Source of the DNA: Lineus longissimus
Taxonomy: Eukaryota > Nemertea > Pilidiophora > Heteronemertea > Lineidae
Direction: 5' to 3'
Assembly: GCF_910592395.1 (NCBI RefSeq)
Contig: NC_088318.1
Span: 6,654,756 to 6,718,755, forward strand
Length of the DNA: 64,000 nucleotides
The notes under the pieces: model-generated
The model's database searches: none
What the model was told of the DNA's origin: nothing
The model's input: the letters and a program-made list of their open reading frames with translations, nothing else
Part shown: positions 40,707-53,297 of the stretch, piece by piece
How the letters are laid out: each line of letters starts with the position of its first letter
How positions within the stretch are numbered: the first letter of the stretch is position 1
Translations under genes and position numbers: made by a program

Positions 40707-40850
40707 GTAAAAAAAGTACAGGTAAAAAGGGTATGGTAAAAAAGGTATAGGTAAAAAGGTAACAGTAATAAAGGTACTGGTAAAAAAGGTACTGGTAAAA
40801 AAGGTACACATTAAAGGGGTACTGGTTGAAAAAAGTACAAATGAAAATAT
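40707..40850 (+). repeat. Short tandem array, GGTAAAAAAGGTACT type
   Basis: About eight imperfect units of 15-18 bp. The same array occurs inverted at 46766-46850, 6 kb away. Confidence 0.75.
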
Positions 40851-41995
40851 TTCGTCTGATGAAAAAGTGAACATGGATAGGGGACACCTTTTCAGTTAAC
40901 CTCGGAAACCGTAGGTTGGATAAAATACTAGTGCATCCGTTTTATTACTTCGTTCAGAAATGAGAAACTTGTCGAAAAACCAACGAATATACTTGTGCGC
41001 CCATTTTACTTTTATTCCTTTCAATCGGGGAGAAAAAATCTATAGGCCACCTGTTAGGTGGCAAGTAGGGGTCGGGGATCAACTAGGGGGTCTTGACCAA
41101 CTCCCTCTGACAGACCTCGTAGAGTTAGTAGTGAGGTTTTAGGATTTAGGTCCACATCACTGGGCCATTCCACTGGCTAATACTTAACTTGATGAATCTC
41201 ACTATGACAACTATCAAAGTCTCAGATCTGGTTTGGAGATTGCTGCTCACTGTATGAACAAATCCCTGCAGATGAGGACAGAGTATGCCTTAATTTGGCT
41301 TGTGGAAACTGATGGTTAGTCTGGTCTAGGGGTAAAATCTTTGGGTCTGTTGAATATAGATGAACTGGTATAGTGGGGAGGGTCGGACTGGCACTGGGTC
41401 TATAAAAAATAAGTGCTACTTTTCGGCAAATTGAAACTAGCAGATTGTACTAACAGGCCTATTAAAAATACGATGTGTGAGTTGCAAATGTTGATTGAAT
41501 TGCAAGATAAGGCCGTCAAAAGTCGGATGTGGATCTTGATTTCATTTAGAATTCTTTCGTCATTACCAATTCTCCTCTTTTACTTGGAGGACTAAAAGTT
41601 TAAATCAACAGGTTCAGTAAAGACGAACAGCACTAAAAAATCCAAGCTGACCAATAATAACGAAAACAAGGCGGGTGGGCAAACCCACCACCGAACACTA
41701 AATCACGTTACTGACAAACAAACTAAATCGCTTTTGTGCGCAATGCAGGAGGGGAATGAAAGAAGGTTGCTATCGACCCGTGATGCAGATTCAGAAGGAT
41801 ACGAAGTGTAAAGGCATTGTATCTCATTTTTTGGTAGAATAATTTTAGGACTCTGTTCATTTGGATTTACTCAAGGCCATTTTTGTGATGCTGTTTCGTC
41901 ATATATTGGGCAATAGAATAAAGATTGAAAAGGCAGAAAATATCTAAAATCGAAAATTTATTTGCCTGTACTTTTTACCGGTGCTTTACAGCAGA
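40851..41995. other. No supported gene
   Basis: Only short open frames. No repeat structure noticed. Confidence 0.4.
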
Positions 41996-42948
41996 GGTGA
42001 GCTTATATCCTCCACGTGGCGTCCGTCGTTGTCGTCCGTTAGCAGGGCACATTTTGTAACTGTTAGAGCTATTGAGTTGAAACTTGGTACACATGTACCC
42101 TTATGTAGTGGCACTTTGGAGACCAAGTTTCGGTCCGATTTGATACATGGTTTGGCCACCAGTGGGCCAAACGTTAAAAGTTGAAATATGCAATATCTCC
42201 CTTAATACTGGTCGGAAAATCTGGAAAAAAATATGGTAGGTACTTCTAGCAAAGGTTCATCATATCCTCCGGGTTTTAGATTTGACCTACTTTTCAAGGT
42301 CACAGAGGTCAAACTTCATTAAGTTACTGTAAGGTGGCACGTTTCGTTTCTATTTGAGCTATAAGCTTCTAAACTTTTATGGACATGTATCTAGTGACCC
42401 TCTAATCTGCCGCTAAAATTTGGCGTGCTTGGACATCAAATATGGCCGCCAGGTGGCCATCTTGAAAATTGAACAAAGTCATATTACTCCGAAACCGATG
42501 ATTGGATTTCAACCAAATTTCTTGTGATTATGTATCTTTGTACTCTTTATGTTATCCCAAATTTTCAATGTAATCTGATGACAAATATGGCAAGTATGGC
42601 TGCCAGGCGGCCATCTTGAAAATCAAATGAAGTCATATTCCTCGAAAGCATGACCAAAAAATGATACACACTGCTTTACCATTGTCCTAAACATTGCTGT
42701 AAGCAAAACCTATTTAAACACACACATGAGCACATGGTCCATGGACCATTCATTTATTAGTTGGTTCTCAGAGCCGCCGCTAGAGGAAAAGTTGTAAACT
42801 TGAAAAAAATAGAATTACAGTTTTTCACATTTCTCTGTTCCGCCGCCCCAAAATACGCCAAAAATGGAAAAAAAATTAAATTTTATTTTTATTTTTATCC
42901 AGCCTGCCGCTCCAATGAATGTAAAAGTTCGAAGGTGTTTTCAAAATG
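41996..42948 (+). repeat. Start of a composite repeat (GTCCGTCGTTGTCGTCC end)
   Basis: Begins GGTGAGCTTATATCCTCC with a GTCCGTCGT run. It then carries 'gaccttgaa.aggtcaaa' and 'atggccgccaggtggccatcttgaa' phrases, the latter repeated at 42440 and 42595. A diverged inverted copy of the second half lies at about 62770-63310. The opposite end of the same family (a GACGAC run followed by GGTGAGCC) closes the block at 46165. Confidence 0.6.
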
Positions 42949-45900
42949 AAACGGCCAGGGGCCATTGTGCTCACCGTATACATCTTTTATTAGGCAGGAT
43001 CATGCTTAGTTTAGAGGTGAATATGGTGAACACAATCAGGCATGAAGACTTTTTTTTAGATGTGTATTGATGTCAAGTAATAAGACAGGGCAGTATATAT
43101 AAGTTTATGATCCAACCAATAATTGTCTATGACATCAACAAGATCAATATCGTGTGATTGCTAAGAGTCCCTGCAATAAAAAATTCATCGAAAAAAAGTC
43201 ATTAATAAGCGAGATATTGCACGTCCTACTTTTTCAGTTTTGACCCCCTGGTGGCCAAATCAAGAATCAGATCAGGCCAAAATTCGGTGTCAGAGATTAT
43301 CTGATGTAGGGGGTTACATGTACCAACTTTCAAGTTCATAGCTTTAGCAGTTAAGAAACGTGCCATAGTTACACTCGAACGGTCAATTTACGCCATTTGA
43401 CCTCTGTGACCTAGAAAAGGAGGTCAAATCCAAAAATCATAGGAAATGTGATGTATCCTTGCTAGGAGTCCCTGCCATAAAATTTTATCGAAAACAATTC
43501 ACTCAAATAGGCAAGATATTGCACTTCTTCCTTTTTCCGTTATGGCCCCCTGGTGGCCGAATAAAGAATCAGATCAGGCCAAAATTCGACATCAGACGTT
43601 ATCTTATGTAGGGGGTTATATGCACCAAGTTTCAAGTTCATAGCTTTACTGGTTAAGAAACGTTCCATAGTTTACACTCTAACAGCCAATTTACGCCATA
43701 TGACTTCTGTGACCTTGAAAAGTAGGTCAAATTGAAAACCCGTAAAATATGTGATGTATTCTTCCAAACAGTACCTACCATAAGAATTTTATCGAAAACA
43801 AGTCACTTATAAGCGAGATATTACACTTTTTAGATTTCCACTTTTGGCCCCCTGGTGGCAAAGTTAGGAATCAGATCGAACCAAAATTCAGCGCCAGAGG
43901 CTATGTGATATAGGGGGTTATATGTACCAAGTTTCAAGTTCATAGCTTTAGTGGTTAAAAACGTGCCATAGTTTACACTCTAATGGCCAATTTACGCCAT
44001 ATGACCTCTGTGACCTTGAAAAGTAGGTCAAATTGAAAACCCGTATAATATATGAAACGGCCAGGGGCCATTGAGCTCACCGTATACATCTTTTAGTAGG
44101 CAGGATCATGCTTAGTTTAGAGGTGAATATGGTGAACACAATCAGGCATGAAGACTTTTTTTAGATGTGTATTGATGTCAAGTAATAAGACAGGGCAGTA
44201 TATATAAGTTTATGATCCAACCAATAATTGTCTATGACATCAACAAGATCAATATCGTGTGATTGCTAAGAGTCCCTGCAATAAAAATTTCATCGAAAAA
44301 AAGTCATTAATAAGCGAGATATTGCACGTCCTACATTTTCAGTTTTGACCCCCTGGTGGCCAAATCAAGAATCAGATCAGGCCAAAATTCGGTGTCAGAG
44401 ATTATCTGATGTAGGGGGTTACATGTACCAACTTTCAAGTTCATAGCTTCAGCAGTTAAGAAACGTGCCATAGTTACACTCTAATGGCCAATTTACGCCA
44501 TTTGACCTCTGTGACCTAGAAAAGGAGGTCAAATCCAAAAATCGTAGGACATGTGGTGTATCCTTGCTAGAAGTCCCTGCCATAAAAAATTTATCGAAAA
44601 CAATTCACTCAAATAAGCAAGATATTGCACTTCTTACTTTTTCCATTATGGCCCCCTGGTGGCCGAATAAAGAATCAGATCGGGCCAAAATTCGGCATCA
44701 GAGGTTATCTGATGTATGGGGTTATATGCACCAAGTTTCAAGTTCATAGCTTTAATGGTTACCTCTTTCAGTGCCCAAGGACGTACATGTACGACCTAAA
44801 TATTAAGATATTTTAGTTCCTCCAGCCGACACCAGATGTCCCCAGCTACTCAAATGTGGTTCATATGGTTTCTCTGGCCTGAGGCGTCCAAATTGAATAA
44901 TTTTTTCGACTGAGAGGGTGGGGTGGGGTTTGCCATCCCTCATTTTAGGTGAAAAATGGTGAAAATCGGCCAAAAATACCACTCCCTCAAAAAATTTAGA
45001 ACATAATCCTAGTATAATCCTAGTATGCCCCTACTTATTACTGCTGTTTTATTGAAACAGGAGGTAAAGATAAAGGTTTTGACGAATTTTGATGAGTGTA
45101 TCTCAATTATTTTTGTGAGATTTTGGGTAGTGACAATGCCCAAAAATGCCCAAATCCTGGCACTGAAAGAGTTAAGAAACATGCCATAGTTTACACTCTA
45201 ACGGCCAATTTACGCCATATGACCTCTGTGACCTTGAAAAGTAGGTCAAATTGAAAACCCGTAAGATATGTGATGTATTCTTCCTAAGAGTACCTACCAT
45301 AAAAATTTTATCGAAAACAAGTCACTTATAAGCGAGATATCACACTTTTTAGATTTCCACTTTTGGCCCCCTGGTGGCAAAGTTGAGAATCAGATCAAAC
45401 TGAAATTCAGCACCAGAGGCTATGTGATATAGGGGGTTATATGTACCAAGTTTCAAGTTCATAGCTTTAGTGGTTCAGAAACGTGCCATAGTTTACACTC
45501 TAATGGCCAATTTACGCCATATGACCTCTGTGACCTTGAAAACAAGGTCAAATTAACCCGTATAATATAAAATGTATATTTGCTATGAGTACCTACAACA
45601 AAAGTTTTATCGAAAACAAGTCACTTATAAGCGAGATATCACACTTTTTAGATTTCCACTTTTGGCCCCCTGGTGGCAAAGTTAGGAATCAGATCGAACC
45701 AAAATTCAGCACCAGAGGCTATGTGATATAGGGGGTTATATGTACCAAGTTTCAAGTTCATAGCTTTAGTGCTTAAGAAACGTGCCATAGTTTACACTCT
45801 AATGGCCAATTTACACCATATGACCTCTGTGACCTTGAAAACAAGGTCAAATTAAAAACCCATATAATATAAAATGTATATTTGCTATGAGTACCTACAA

Positions 45901-46165
45901 CAAAAGTTTTATCGAAAACAAGTCACTAATAAGCGAGATATCACACTTTTTAGATATCGACATTTGGCCCCCTGGTGGCCAAACAGAGAATCAGATCGAA
46001 CCGAAAATCAGTGTCAGAGGTCAGCTGACCTAGGGCATTCTGTGTACAAAGTTTCAAGTTCATAGCCCTAGCAGTTAAGAAAAGTGCCACTGTTAGGATA
46101 CGACGACGACGACGACGACGACGGACACAGCGCTATCATATAGACTCCCCTTACGGTGAGCCAAA
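42949..46165 (+). repeat. Satellite-like array, 302-bp units in a 1.1-kb higher-order pattern
   Basis: The phrase 'ccccctggtggc' recurs near 43243, 43545, 43847, 44347, 44652, 45365, 45666 and 45968, giving a unit of about 302 bp. The larger block starting 'gaaacggccaggggccatt' occurs at 42949 and 44054, so the first part is a higher-order repeat of about 1105 bp. The 45365 gap is explained by the 44762-45170 insertion. There is no coding. The array ends in a GACGAC run. Confidence 0.8.
44762..45170. mobile_element. 409-bp MITE inserted in the satellite, GTTA duplication
   Basis: Ends CCTCTTTCAGTGCC and GGCACTGAAAGA are inverted. GTTA precedes (44758-44761) and follows (45171-45174). The satellite unit resumes exactly after it ('ggttaagaaac'), which confirms the boundaries. 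No coding. Confidence 0.75.
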
Positions 46166-46765
46166 AACCGCAGTGGCCCATTTCATGTTCTTCGCGTTCC
46201 CCATATGTCTGATTAATTAGACAGCCTCGTTCCTAGGGGTCTATAGTCCTAACGCGACCATACAAATCACATATCTATCGATCACTGGTGACGAGGTTTA
46301 ACCTCATGGACATGAAACATCAACTTGTCAACATGGTGTGGTTGGTGGTGGAGGACCAGTCGGGCCTAAAAAAACCCAAGAACCTTGTGTCTTGTGATCA
46401 CTGTTCCACGGTGGGGGATGTGGTTTATACAGATTTGACTTCTGAGTGGAACGCTCTCCCAATCGGAGAGGTACTTGGCTCAGAAAAGCCTGCTGAAAAC
46501 AATGAATTTATGACCAAGTTGGATGTCGACACACCCCTCAAGATACTTGATATAGGCTAAACGAAACAACATGCACACGAACAAAAATGAATGTCTGAGT
46601 GAAAACCTTTATTTTCAAATAATTCTTTTCGTTTTTCATCCTCCAGTATGAATTGACCAGACAAATCTTAGAGAACTAGAAAAATAAAATTTATTTCTAT
46701 TTTTTTTCCGCCCTCCGCTCTAAAGGGCCAGGCAATAAAATTCGAGAACCAACTAATAAAAAAGT
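46166..46765. other. Unclear region with one 90-codon open frame
   Basis: An open frame at 46288-46560 reads HQLVNMVWLVVEDQSGLKK and SCDHCSTVGDVVYTDLT and ends LDIG. Its composition is protein-like, but no splice context or homology is recognised. It could be an exon or relic. Confidence 0.3.
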
Positions 46766-46850
46766 CTGGCCTTACCAGTACCTTTTTTACCGGGACCTTT
46801 TTACCTACCTTTTTGACCAGTACCTTTTTTACCTGTAACTTTTTTACTTT
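46766..46850 (-). repeat. Short tandem array, inverted partner of 40707-40850
   Basis: AGTACCTTTTTTACC-type units on the plus strand, the reverse complement of the 40707 array. Confidence 0.7.
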
Positions 46851-47436
46851 CATTCATTCATTCAAACCATTGCTTCAGTGCTGTTGACTTTCTGTAATTA
46901 TAGTTCAGAAGTATTGCTATGAAGGGCAGGTAATCTTGTGCTGTAGCTATCATATTACCGCGTACTACATGTACAATGAGAAATGCACAGTTCACTATTC
47001 ATGCCTCTATGAAAATCATTCATCATCATTCAGTTGCTAAAAATTGCTTTACCATTACTTTTATAATGAGAAGTGTACATGTCATTTTTGGCTCACCTCG
47101 GTGAAAAATAAAACAACTCTGAATATGGAATCGATTCCAATTTCGGAAGCTCTGATGTCTTCCGAAATCAGAAGCCCCACCATTCAAAACTAAATCGGCA
47201 TATGAAATCCGCACATCGGCAAGTACTTGAAGTTTTTTGCTCTTTCCCTAATAAAATGATGGTCTCTGCTATTGGCAGTCAGTTTGAAAACCTATGCATG
47301 GTGTTTGTTGGTGTCTTCTCTATTGCCGCTTGTTGAAGATGATCATGTAAAACCCATGCGCAGTGTTTTGTTGGTGTCTCTGATAATACAGATTGTTGAA
47401 GATGATCATTCCACACTTCAATATCCATTTTTTCAG

Positions 47437-47760
47437 CTGCGCCTTACATCCCTTGTTATGGAACAAGATCATCTTGCGAACCTTGCACATCAGGATTTCA
47501 ACCCAGCTGATTATGATGCCTCCATATACTTTACAAGGGCATATGACATGCTGAATGTTGAAGATCGAAACCATTTGGTACACATCATGCGTTGGCTTCT
47601 TTGGAAGGTGACTAAATGCCCAAACAGAATGGTTTATTTTTTGCCAGCACAGAGGATCTGTCAGGAGCCTACCAGGTTTGAAACCATTCTCTACCTCAGC
47701 AACCTGCAGTTTGGACATAGTGGATTTACCATGATGGTTGATGCGTTAACTAGCGTTTAG
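47437..47760 (+). CDS. Probable 3'-terminal exon of an unknown gene
   Basis: A good acceptor (ccattttttcag) opens a phase-0 frame of 107 codons ending TAG at 47758-47760. It reads LRLTSLVMEQDHLANLAHQD, then NVEDRNHLVHIMRWLLWKV and LYLSNLQFGHSGFTMMVD. The composition is that of a real, soluble, helical protein. The upstream exons were not identified; the frame stays open to 47272, but that part looks non-coding. The stop codon overlaps the start of a 72-bp tandem repeat. Function unknown. Confidence 0.4.
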   Translation: MRLTSLVMEQDHLANLAHQDFNPADYDASIYFTRAYDMLNVEDRNHLVHIMRWLLWKVTKCPNRMVYFLPAQRICQEPTRFETILYLSNLQFGHSGFTMMVDALTSV

Positions 47761-47896
47761 ACTGGATTGAACCCAAAAATGAATTCTCGGTTTTGCAAAT
47801 TGAGTCACTGAACTGAGTGGAAAAGCGTTTAGACTGGATTGAACCCAAAAATGAATTATCGGTTTTGCAAATTGAGTCACTGAACCGAGTGGAAAA
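47753..47896 (+). repeat. 72-bp tandem duplication
   Basis: Two nearly identical copies (47753-47824, 47825-47896), starting GCGTTTAGACTGGATTGAACC. Confidence 0.85.
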
Positions 47897-48294
47897 GATT
47901 GTGTGGATAAGGTGTGAAGGAAGCCCAGCATTCAGATTTGTCATTTTTGAAAACAGGGTTTTTTCCCTTAAACTTAGCCAACCACGTGTATAAACCTTTT
48001 GGATTGCAAAACACTTTTTACTTGTTGTGGTGTAAAACATCCAGGGAACACAATGGTACCAATTGATTGGGTATAGACACCCTATTTTTAAAACAATGAA
48101 ATATTATTTACTCTTGTTGAGGTGTTTAGTTGCCTTTTCTATTTACCTTTTGATACTAAAAGGTGCTTCGTTTTTAATTCTTCAGGGGACTTGCCTTATT
48201 TTGGAATATCTGAGTTCCATGACTTTGAAAAGCTTTAGGATTGCAAGTTGTTAGATAAAGCTATCGTTTTATCCCCAGGAAAGTTTCTTACCTT
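47897..48294. other. No gene recognised
   Basis: AT-rich, short open frames only. Confidence 0.4.
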
Positions 48295-48757
48295 AATTAT
48301 GCCCCCCATAGGGCCGAAGGGGCATTATGCTCTTGGTTGGTTTCCTCCGCATCTGCATACGCACCCGTATGACGACACGTGCGCTATAACTCCGACAATT
48401 TTTGAGCTAGATTTAGGTCACAGAGGTCAAAGGTCGAACATGACCCCCTCAGACGACGTGTGGGCTCTACAATTTTTGAGCTAGAGTTTTCAAAGTTTGA
48501 TTATGGATTGGCCATCAGATGGTGCACTTCCCTATTGAAAATCGGCCCATTCCACTTCTTGGTTTGGCCACCAGGGGGCGTTATGTGAAAAACAAAAAAT
48601 GCAATAACTTGCCTAATGATGGTTCAATTACGCTGAAATTTTTATGGTAGGTACTTATAGCGGGGAGACACTACATAACATACGGGTTATTGATTTTAGC
48701 CCTTTTTTAGGGCACAGAGGTCCAAGGTCGAACATGACCCCCTTTAGGCGACACTTG
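48295..48757 (+). repeat. Repeat-like segment related to the 41996 family
   Basis: Starts 'ttatgccccccatagggccgaagg'. It carries two related halves, each with 'gtcacagaggtc.aaggtcgaacatgacccc' (about 48418 and 48710) and 'ggccaccagggggcg'. No coding. Confidence 0.5.
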
Positions 48758-50574
48758 CGCCAATCATTGAAAGAAAATTCCTATAAATTTCTTCAATGTT
48801 CATTGCGACTCCCGTCTTCATGTGTACTAGTTGAATGCAAGTTTATCAAAATGCATTCAAGGCTGATTGTGACATTGTCTTCATTCATTTGTATTCAGAA
48901 ACATCCATTCAAATTTGGCACTTCTTATCCTGTCATACATGTAGAACCTTCACCTCAATTAACAGTAAGAAGGCATAGCTTGATTGCTATTTCTATTTTT
49001 GAAGGATGTGACAGTGCCTGGTTCCTTTTGTTGTACATGCAACTGCATAATAATTGAATAAAGTTGGAGTAACCAAGACGTTTTTAGGGTTGTGACTGTT
49101 CATCTTTACAGTTCTGATGGTTCCTTGGGACTCGCAACCCAGTAGATGGTCACAACACTGTAGACTAACCATGGAATGCGAAAGTAAGTGTCTAGTATAG
49201 GGTGATGTTTTAGTTGTGTGCACTACTTGCAAATCCAGACACAAAAGGTGTCACCCAAGGACACTAATTCCACAGGGTGTCTAGTGACAGCTCGTATTTC
49301 CTGATTTGCAGTCCGTCCAAGACATTAACATCAATTCCTTTGAAGAGCAGGTTGTGACAAACTAGAGATATAGGTTAAACTAGGAAGCTCAAACTAAACA
49401 GTTGCAATGAACTTTTTTTCATGTCATGCTGTTTTCTTTATTCAAGTTTTTAAGTTTTACAGTTAAAAAGTAAAATAACTGGTTAAGTGGTACTTCTGTC
49501 ATGGCTGAGTCACTGGTGCGGAGTAGCCATGGGACGGTGCAAGAATATCAGCAAGTTCTATGGTATGTTCCCCATGGACCGGTCACAACCTCTGTGTATG
49601 TGTCGATTTAATCCCTGTAAATACATTGAAGAGAAAAATATTGAAAACAATTCCCAGCCAAGTTATATCATTACATAAGGGTACATGTCAAAAGCCCCAA
49701 CAGTTACGAAATGTGCCCTGCTAACAGACGCCAAAAAGCAAAAACAAGAATGCAGCATGTAATTCTCACTCGCCTGGGCGCAATCTCTCATTGCCTGGTC
49801 ATCTTGAATCGGAAAGCTTCGTCCTGACAAGGTGCCATGACAGAAGTACCACTTTACCAGTTATTTTACTTTTTAACTGTAAAACTTGAATAAAGAAAAC
49901 AGCATGACATGAAAAAAAGTTCATTGCAACTGTTTAGTTTGAGCTTCCTAGTTTAACCTATATCTCTAGTTTGTCACAACCCGCACTTCAAAGGAATTGA
50001 TGTTAATGTCTTGGACGGACTGCAAATCAGGAAATACGAGCTGTCACTAGACACCCTGTGGAATTAGTGTCCTTGGGTGACACCTTTTGTGTCTGGATTT
50101 GCAAGTAGTGCACACAACTAAAACATCACCCTAGGCCTAGACACTTACTTTAGTATTCTATGGTTAGTCTACAGTGTTGTGACCATCTACTGGGTTGCGA
50201 GTCCCAAGTAACCATCAGAACTGTAAAGATGAACAGTCACAACCCTAAAAAACGTCTTGGTTACTCCAACTTTATTCAATTATTATGCAGTTGCATGTAC
50301 AACAAAAGGAACCAGGCACTGTCACATCCTTCAAAAATAGAAATAGCAATCAAGCCATGCCTTATTACTGTTAATTGAGGTGAAGGTCCTACATGTATGA
50401 CAGGATAAGAAGTGCCAAATTTGAATGGATGTTTCTGAATACACATGAATGAAGACAATGTCACAATCAACCTTGAATGCATTTTGATAGACTTGCAGTC
50501 AACTAGTACACATGAAGACGGGAGTCACAATGAACATTGAAGGAATTTATAGGAATTTTATTTAAAGATTGGCG
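48758..50574. mobile_element. 1.8-kb inverted-repeat element
   Basis: Arms 48758-49503 and 49828-50574 are inverted copies with few differences. Ends read CGCCAATC...AAATTCCTATAAATT. The loop (49504-49827) has no open frame of note. No target duplication was found at the edges. It may be a foldback element whose flanks have changed, or a palindrome formed locally. Confidence 0.75.
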
Positions 50575-50610
50575 GAAGGAGACACACGAGTGATTCCATG
50601 GTATTCAGAA

Positions 50611-51670
50611 GTCACGGAAGGGACATTTGGACAACTTGAAACGTTGAATACTCCAATACTGGCGGAGCGTGTAGTTCCTTTTTTTGGCATAGCTATGTTA
50701 CCTTTCAGGATGTGTAAAAAATGTAAAAAGAAATTTTCGCTGACTCAATCAGTTTTTTTTTAATTCAGAAAAAAACATTTGTCACGGAAGGGACATCGCA
50801 CAAATGAGGTCATCAGGGACTGTTTGCTCTTTCTATAAATTTCTGCGAACTTAGTAAAGATTTTGATCTGAAATACCTAGGACTTAAATAGATTTACGCA
50901 TAGTCTCTGTGAATGGACATGCTCGAAAAAATATAATAAGATACGGGCTTACTGGTGACTTTTGAATTCATCACATGCCTGTCACGGAAGGGACATGCAA
51001 ATGTCACGGAAGGGACAAGTCCGAATTTCAACATTTTTATTTTTGTTTTTTCTGAAAAACATTAGCATCAATAAAAAGAGACCCCTCTACATGCCTCACG
51101 TCTAAAATATTTTATAAATCGAAATTCAGGAAGTTTGCCAAATTTGAACTAATATTCAAATGTCCCTTCCGTGACACTTTTATGTCACAGAAGGGACAAA
51201 AATCAAAACATTTTAAGATTTTTTCATTCAGTGAAGTCAGTCATGTCTGAAAGATGCTGTGCATATGAAATGTAAACCTACTTTGGTCAATATTTCAGGT
51301 AAAAACAGCTTTTAAGGAAATGTCACGGAAGGGACATGGAGTTATATAATGATATTTGAAAAGTCAACCCTTATTTTTGAAAATTGCTTGGTTGGGGATA
51401 TAGCCGATGATAAAGGTTAGAAGAATGTGGAGTTTCATTGCAATATAACATTCTTTAAAAGTACAGTGAAAAAAACTAAAATGGAGCATCACTAAATGGC
51501 CATCCAGCTTCCAATAAAAATTCACTACAACTCGACTGTATCAGTGTATCATTTGAAATCATGTACTAAATATTCTGCACATTTCAGAGCATCTGATGAA
51601 TCCAACTTAAAAGTTCAATCTGCATTCTTGTCAACTTGATGATTATGCAAGATTTGTCCCTTCCGTGACA
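50611..51670. repeat. Eight scattered copies of the 15-16-mer TGTCACGGAAGGGACA
   Basis: Forward copies at 50611, 50781, 50981, 51003, 51184 (one mismatch) and 51322. Reverse copies at 51161 and 51655. The spacing is irregular and the intervening sequence is unrelated. The motif has TGTC...GACA arms. It lies in the interval upstream of the exon at 51879, so it may be intronic. Confidence 0.85.
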
Positions 51671-51878
51671 AAAAGTTCCCTTCGAAATTATGAAAAATCA
51701 AGCCAAACTTGTCGAAAGGGGTTAAATTTCATTAAAACTGCTTTTGGAAAAATAAGTATACACTTCACCCTAACCAAAAAAACAAAAGTTCTTTTCCTCA
51801 GGACCACTTGAAATTTTGGCCCCTTGGTTGACATTACCATGGAATCACTCACATCACAACCATTTAAGAAATTGATAG

Positions 51879-52138
51879 CAACTGATGTGTACGGCAAAAA
51901 GCGTTATTGGAGAGCCAGAGGTTTCAAAGGCAATGCCTGTCCATTGCCCACAATTATTCAATGATGGTAAGCATCTTACAATTGTTTTACGTTATCATAT
52001 AGCATTGTTTATTTTTCGTGATCTCACTCATTGTTTATTTCAGTTCTGTCGGCCAGTGGAATCACTAATCGTGGAGACATTGACAAGTATTCAAATATGG
52101 TATTACAATTACACCAACCAGGAAAGTTGGTATTCTAG
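51879..52138 (+). CDS. Last two exons of an unknown gene
   Basis: Exon 51879-51966 (acceptor aaattgatag, donor GATG|gtaagc) joins exon 52044-52138 (acceptor gtttatttcag, stop TAG) in phase 1. The result is about 59 codons containing KSVIGEPEVSKAMPVHCPQL and then ASGITNRGDIDKYSNMV, ending GKLVF. The composition is convincing and the phase match supports the join. No family is recognised, and upstream exons are not identified. Confidence 0.45.
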
Positions 52139-53288
52139 TTGGATGTGACAAGTCTTGAGCAAACTGTACGACTACGAAGACGGTATTTCGGTACGGGGCA
52201 GGTGTTTTCTGGTATGGTGTGACTAGTCTTGATGTAACTTAAACAACTTTGAATAACATCAAGTGGTTATTTCACACAGGGCAGGTGTCTATTTGGTTTG
52301 ATGTGACTAGTCTTGAAGTAAACCAAACCCTTCTGAATGACGTCTTCAATAAGGGTACCCTTTCTGGTGAGCTAGAAACGGGGTGATCATCTAATTTAGA
52401 GCTGATTGGAGTACATGTCTGGCCATCAGGGAAAAACCTTTTTGGGTAGGAGGTCAGCTTGATACTGTCGAGTTCTGGTATTCAGCCTATTGAGAATGCT
52501 ACGATCTAGGAGATTTAACACCGCTGAATGTTGTTCACTCTCATAAGAATTAGATGGAGGGCTCGCAGGCTGCTCTTTCATTGGGTGTGGTCAGTATAGC
52601 ACTTACTCGGATATGCTGAGTCTTCACACGTTAAAGTTTTGATTCACCCGAGTCTTTCTATTTTTGTATTATTTTGATCATTTAATCAAAAATTTGCACA
52701 TTTCCAATTACAAATTCTGTGGGAGCTCCCTACGACCTCAATATTACTTATTGTGACTTACATTGTTTAAGTGCCTCTGTACTTGTGTTGTACTTGAATT
52801 GCAGAGTTCTGGAGGGTGGTTATTGGTTACATAAGAAAATGTACGCAAGGATTCTACAGACTGTATGCGTACAATTTCAGGTGTATATCTGTAGTGTCGT
52901 TGATAATGGGCTTCTGTCACTAACAACAGTTCCTGCCTGGCAGGAGCCCTGCCTAGCCATTCCTACTAGACTGTAAAAGAAATTGGTCGTCCCAGAGTGA
53001 CATTGGATTTATTGATCGGTTATAGAAGTCAAAATGGTCAAGTTTTGCAATATAGCTGTGTTTCTTCTTGCTGAAAGTTGAATTAAATTATTTAACCACT
53101 TTACTATAGCCCGAAATTTCGGTCCAACGTGCAAAAACACCCGCTTCTGTTACCGGAATTTTGGTCTGATGACGTCATGACGTAATGAACTTCGATGCAT
53201 GGTGCATTGCACGTCATTACGTCATTGCCAGGAATGATGCTGTGATGTCCAGTGCCAGTGGTCAACCGAATAACGTCAAATATTTCCA
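52139..53288. other. Probable 3' UTR and intergenic DNA
   Basis: Starts with a thrice-repeated phrase ('tgtgac.agtcttga.taaac', 52145-52325). No gene seen beyond it. Confidence 0.4.
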
Positions 53289-53297
53289 GTAGTGAAG

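Noticed and set aside
52719-52976. 85-codon open frame as a gene
   Set aside because: No splice context or protein-like pattern, and it overlaps an opposite-strand frame of similar quality.
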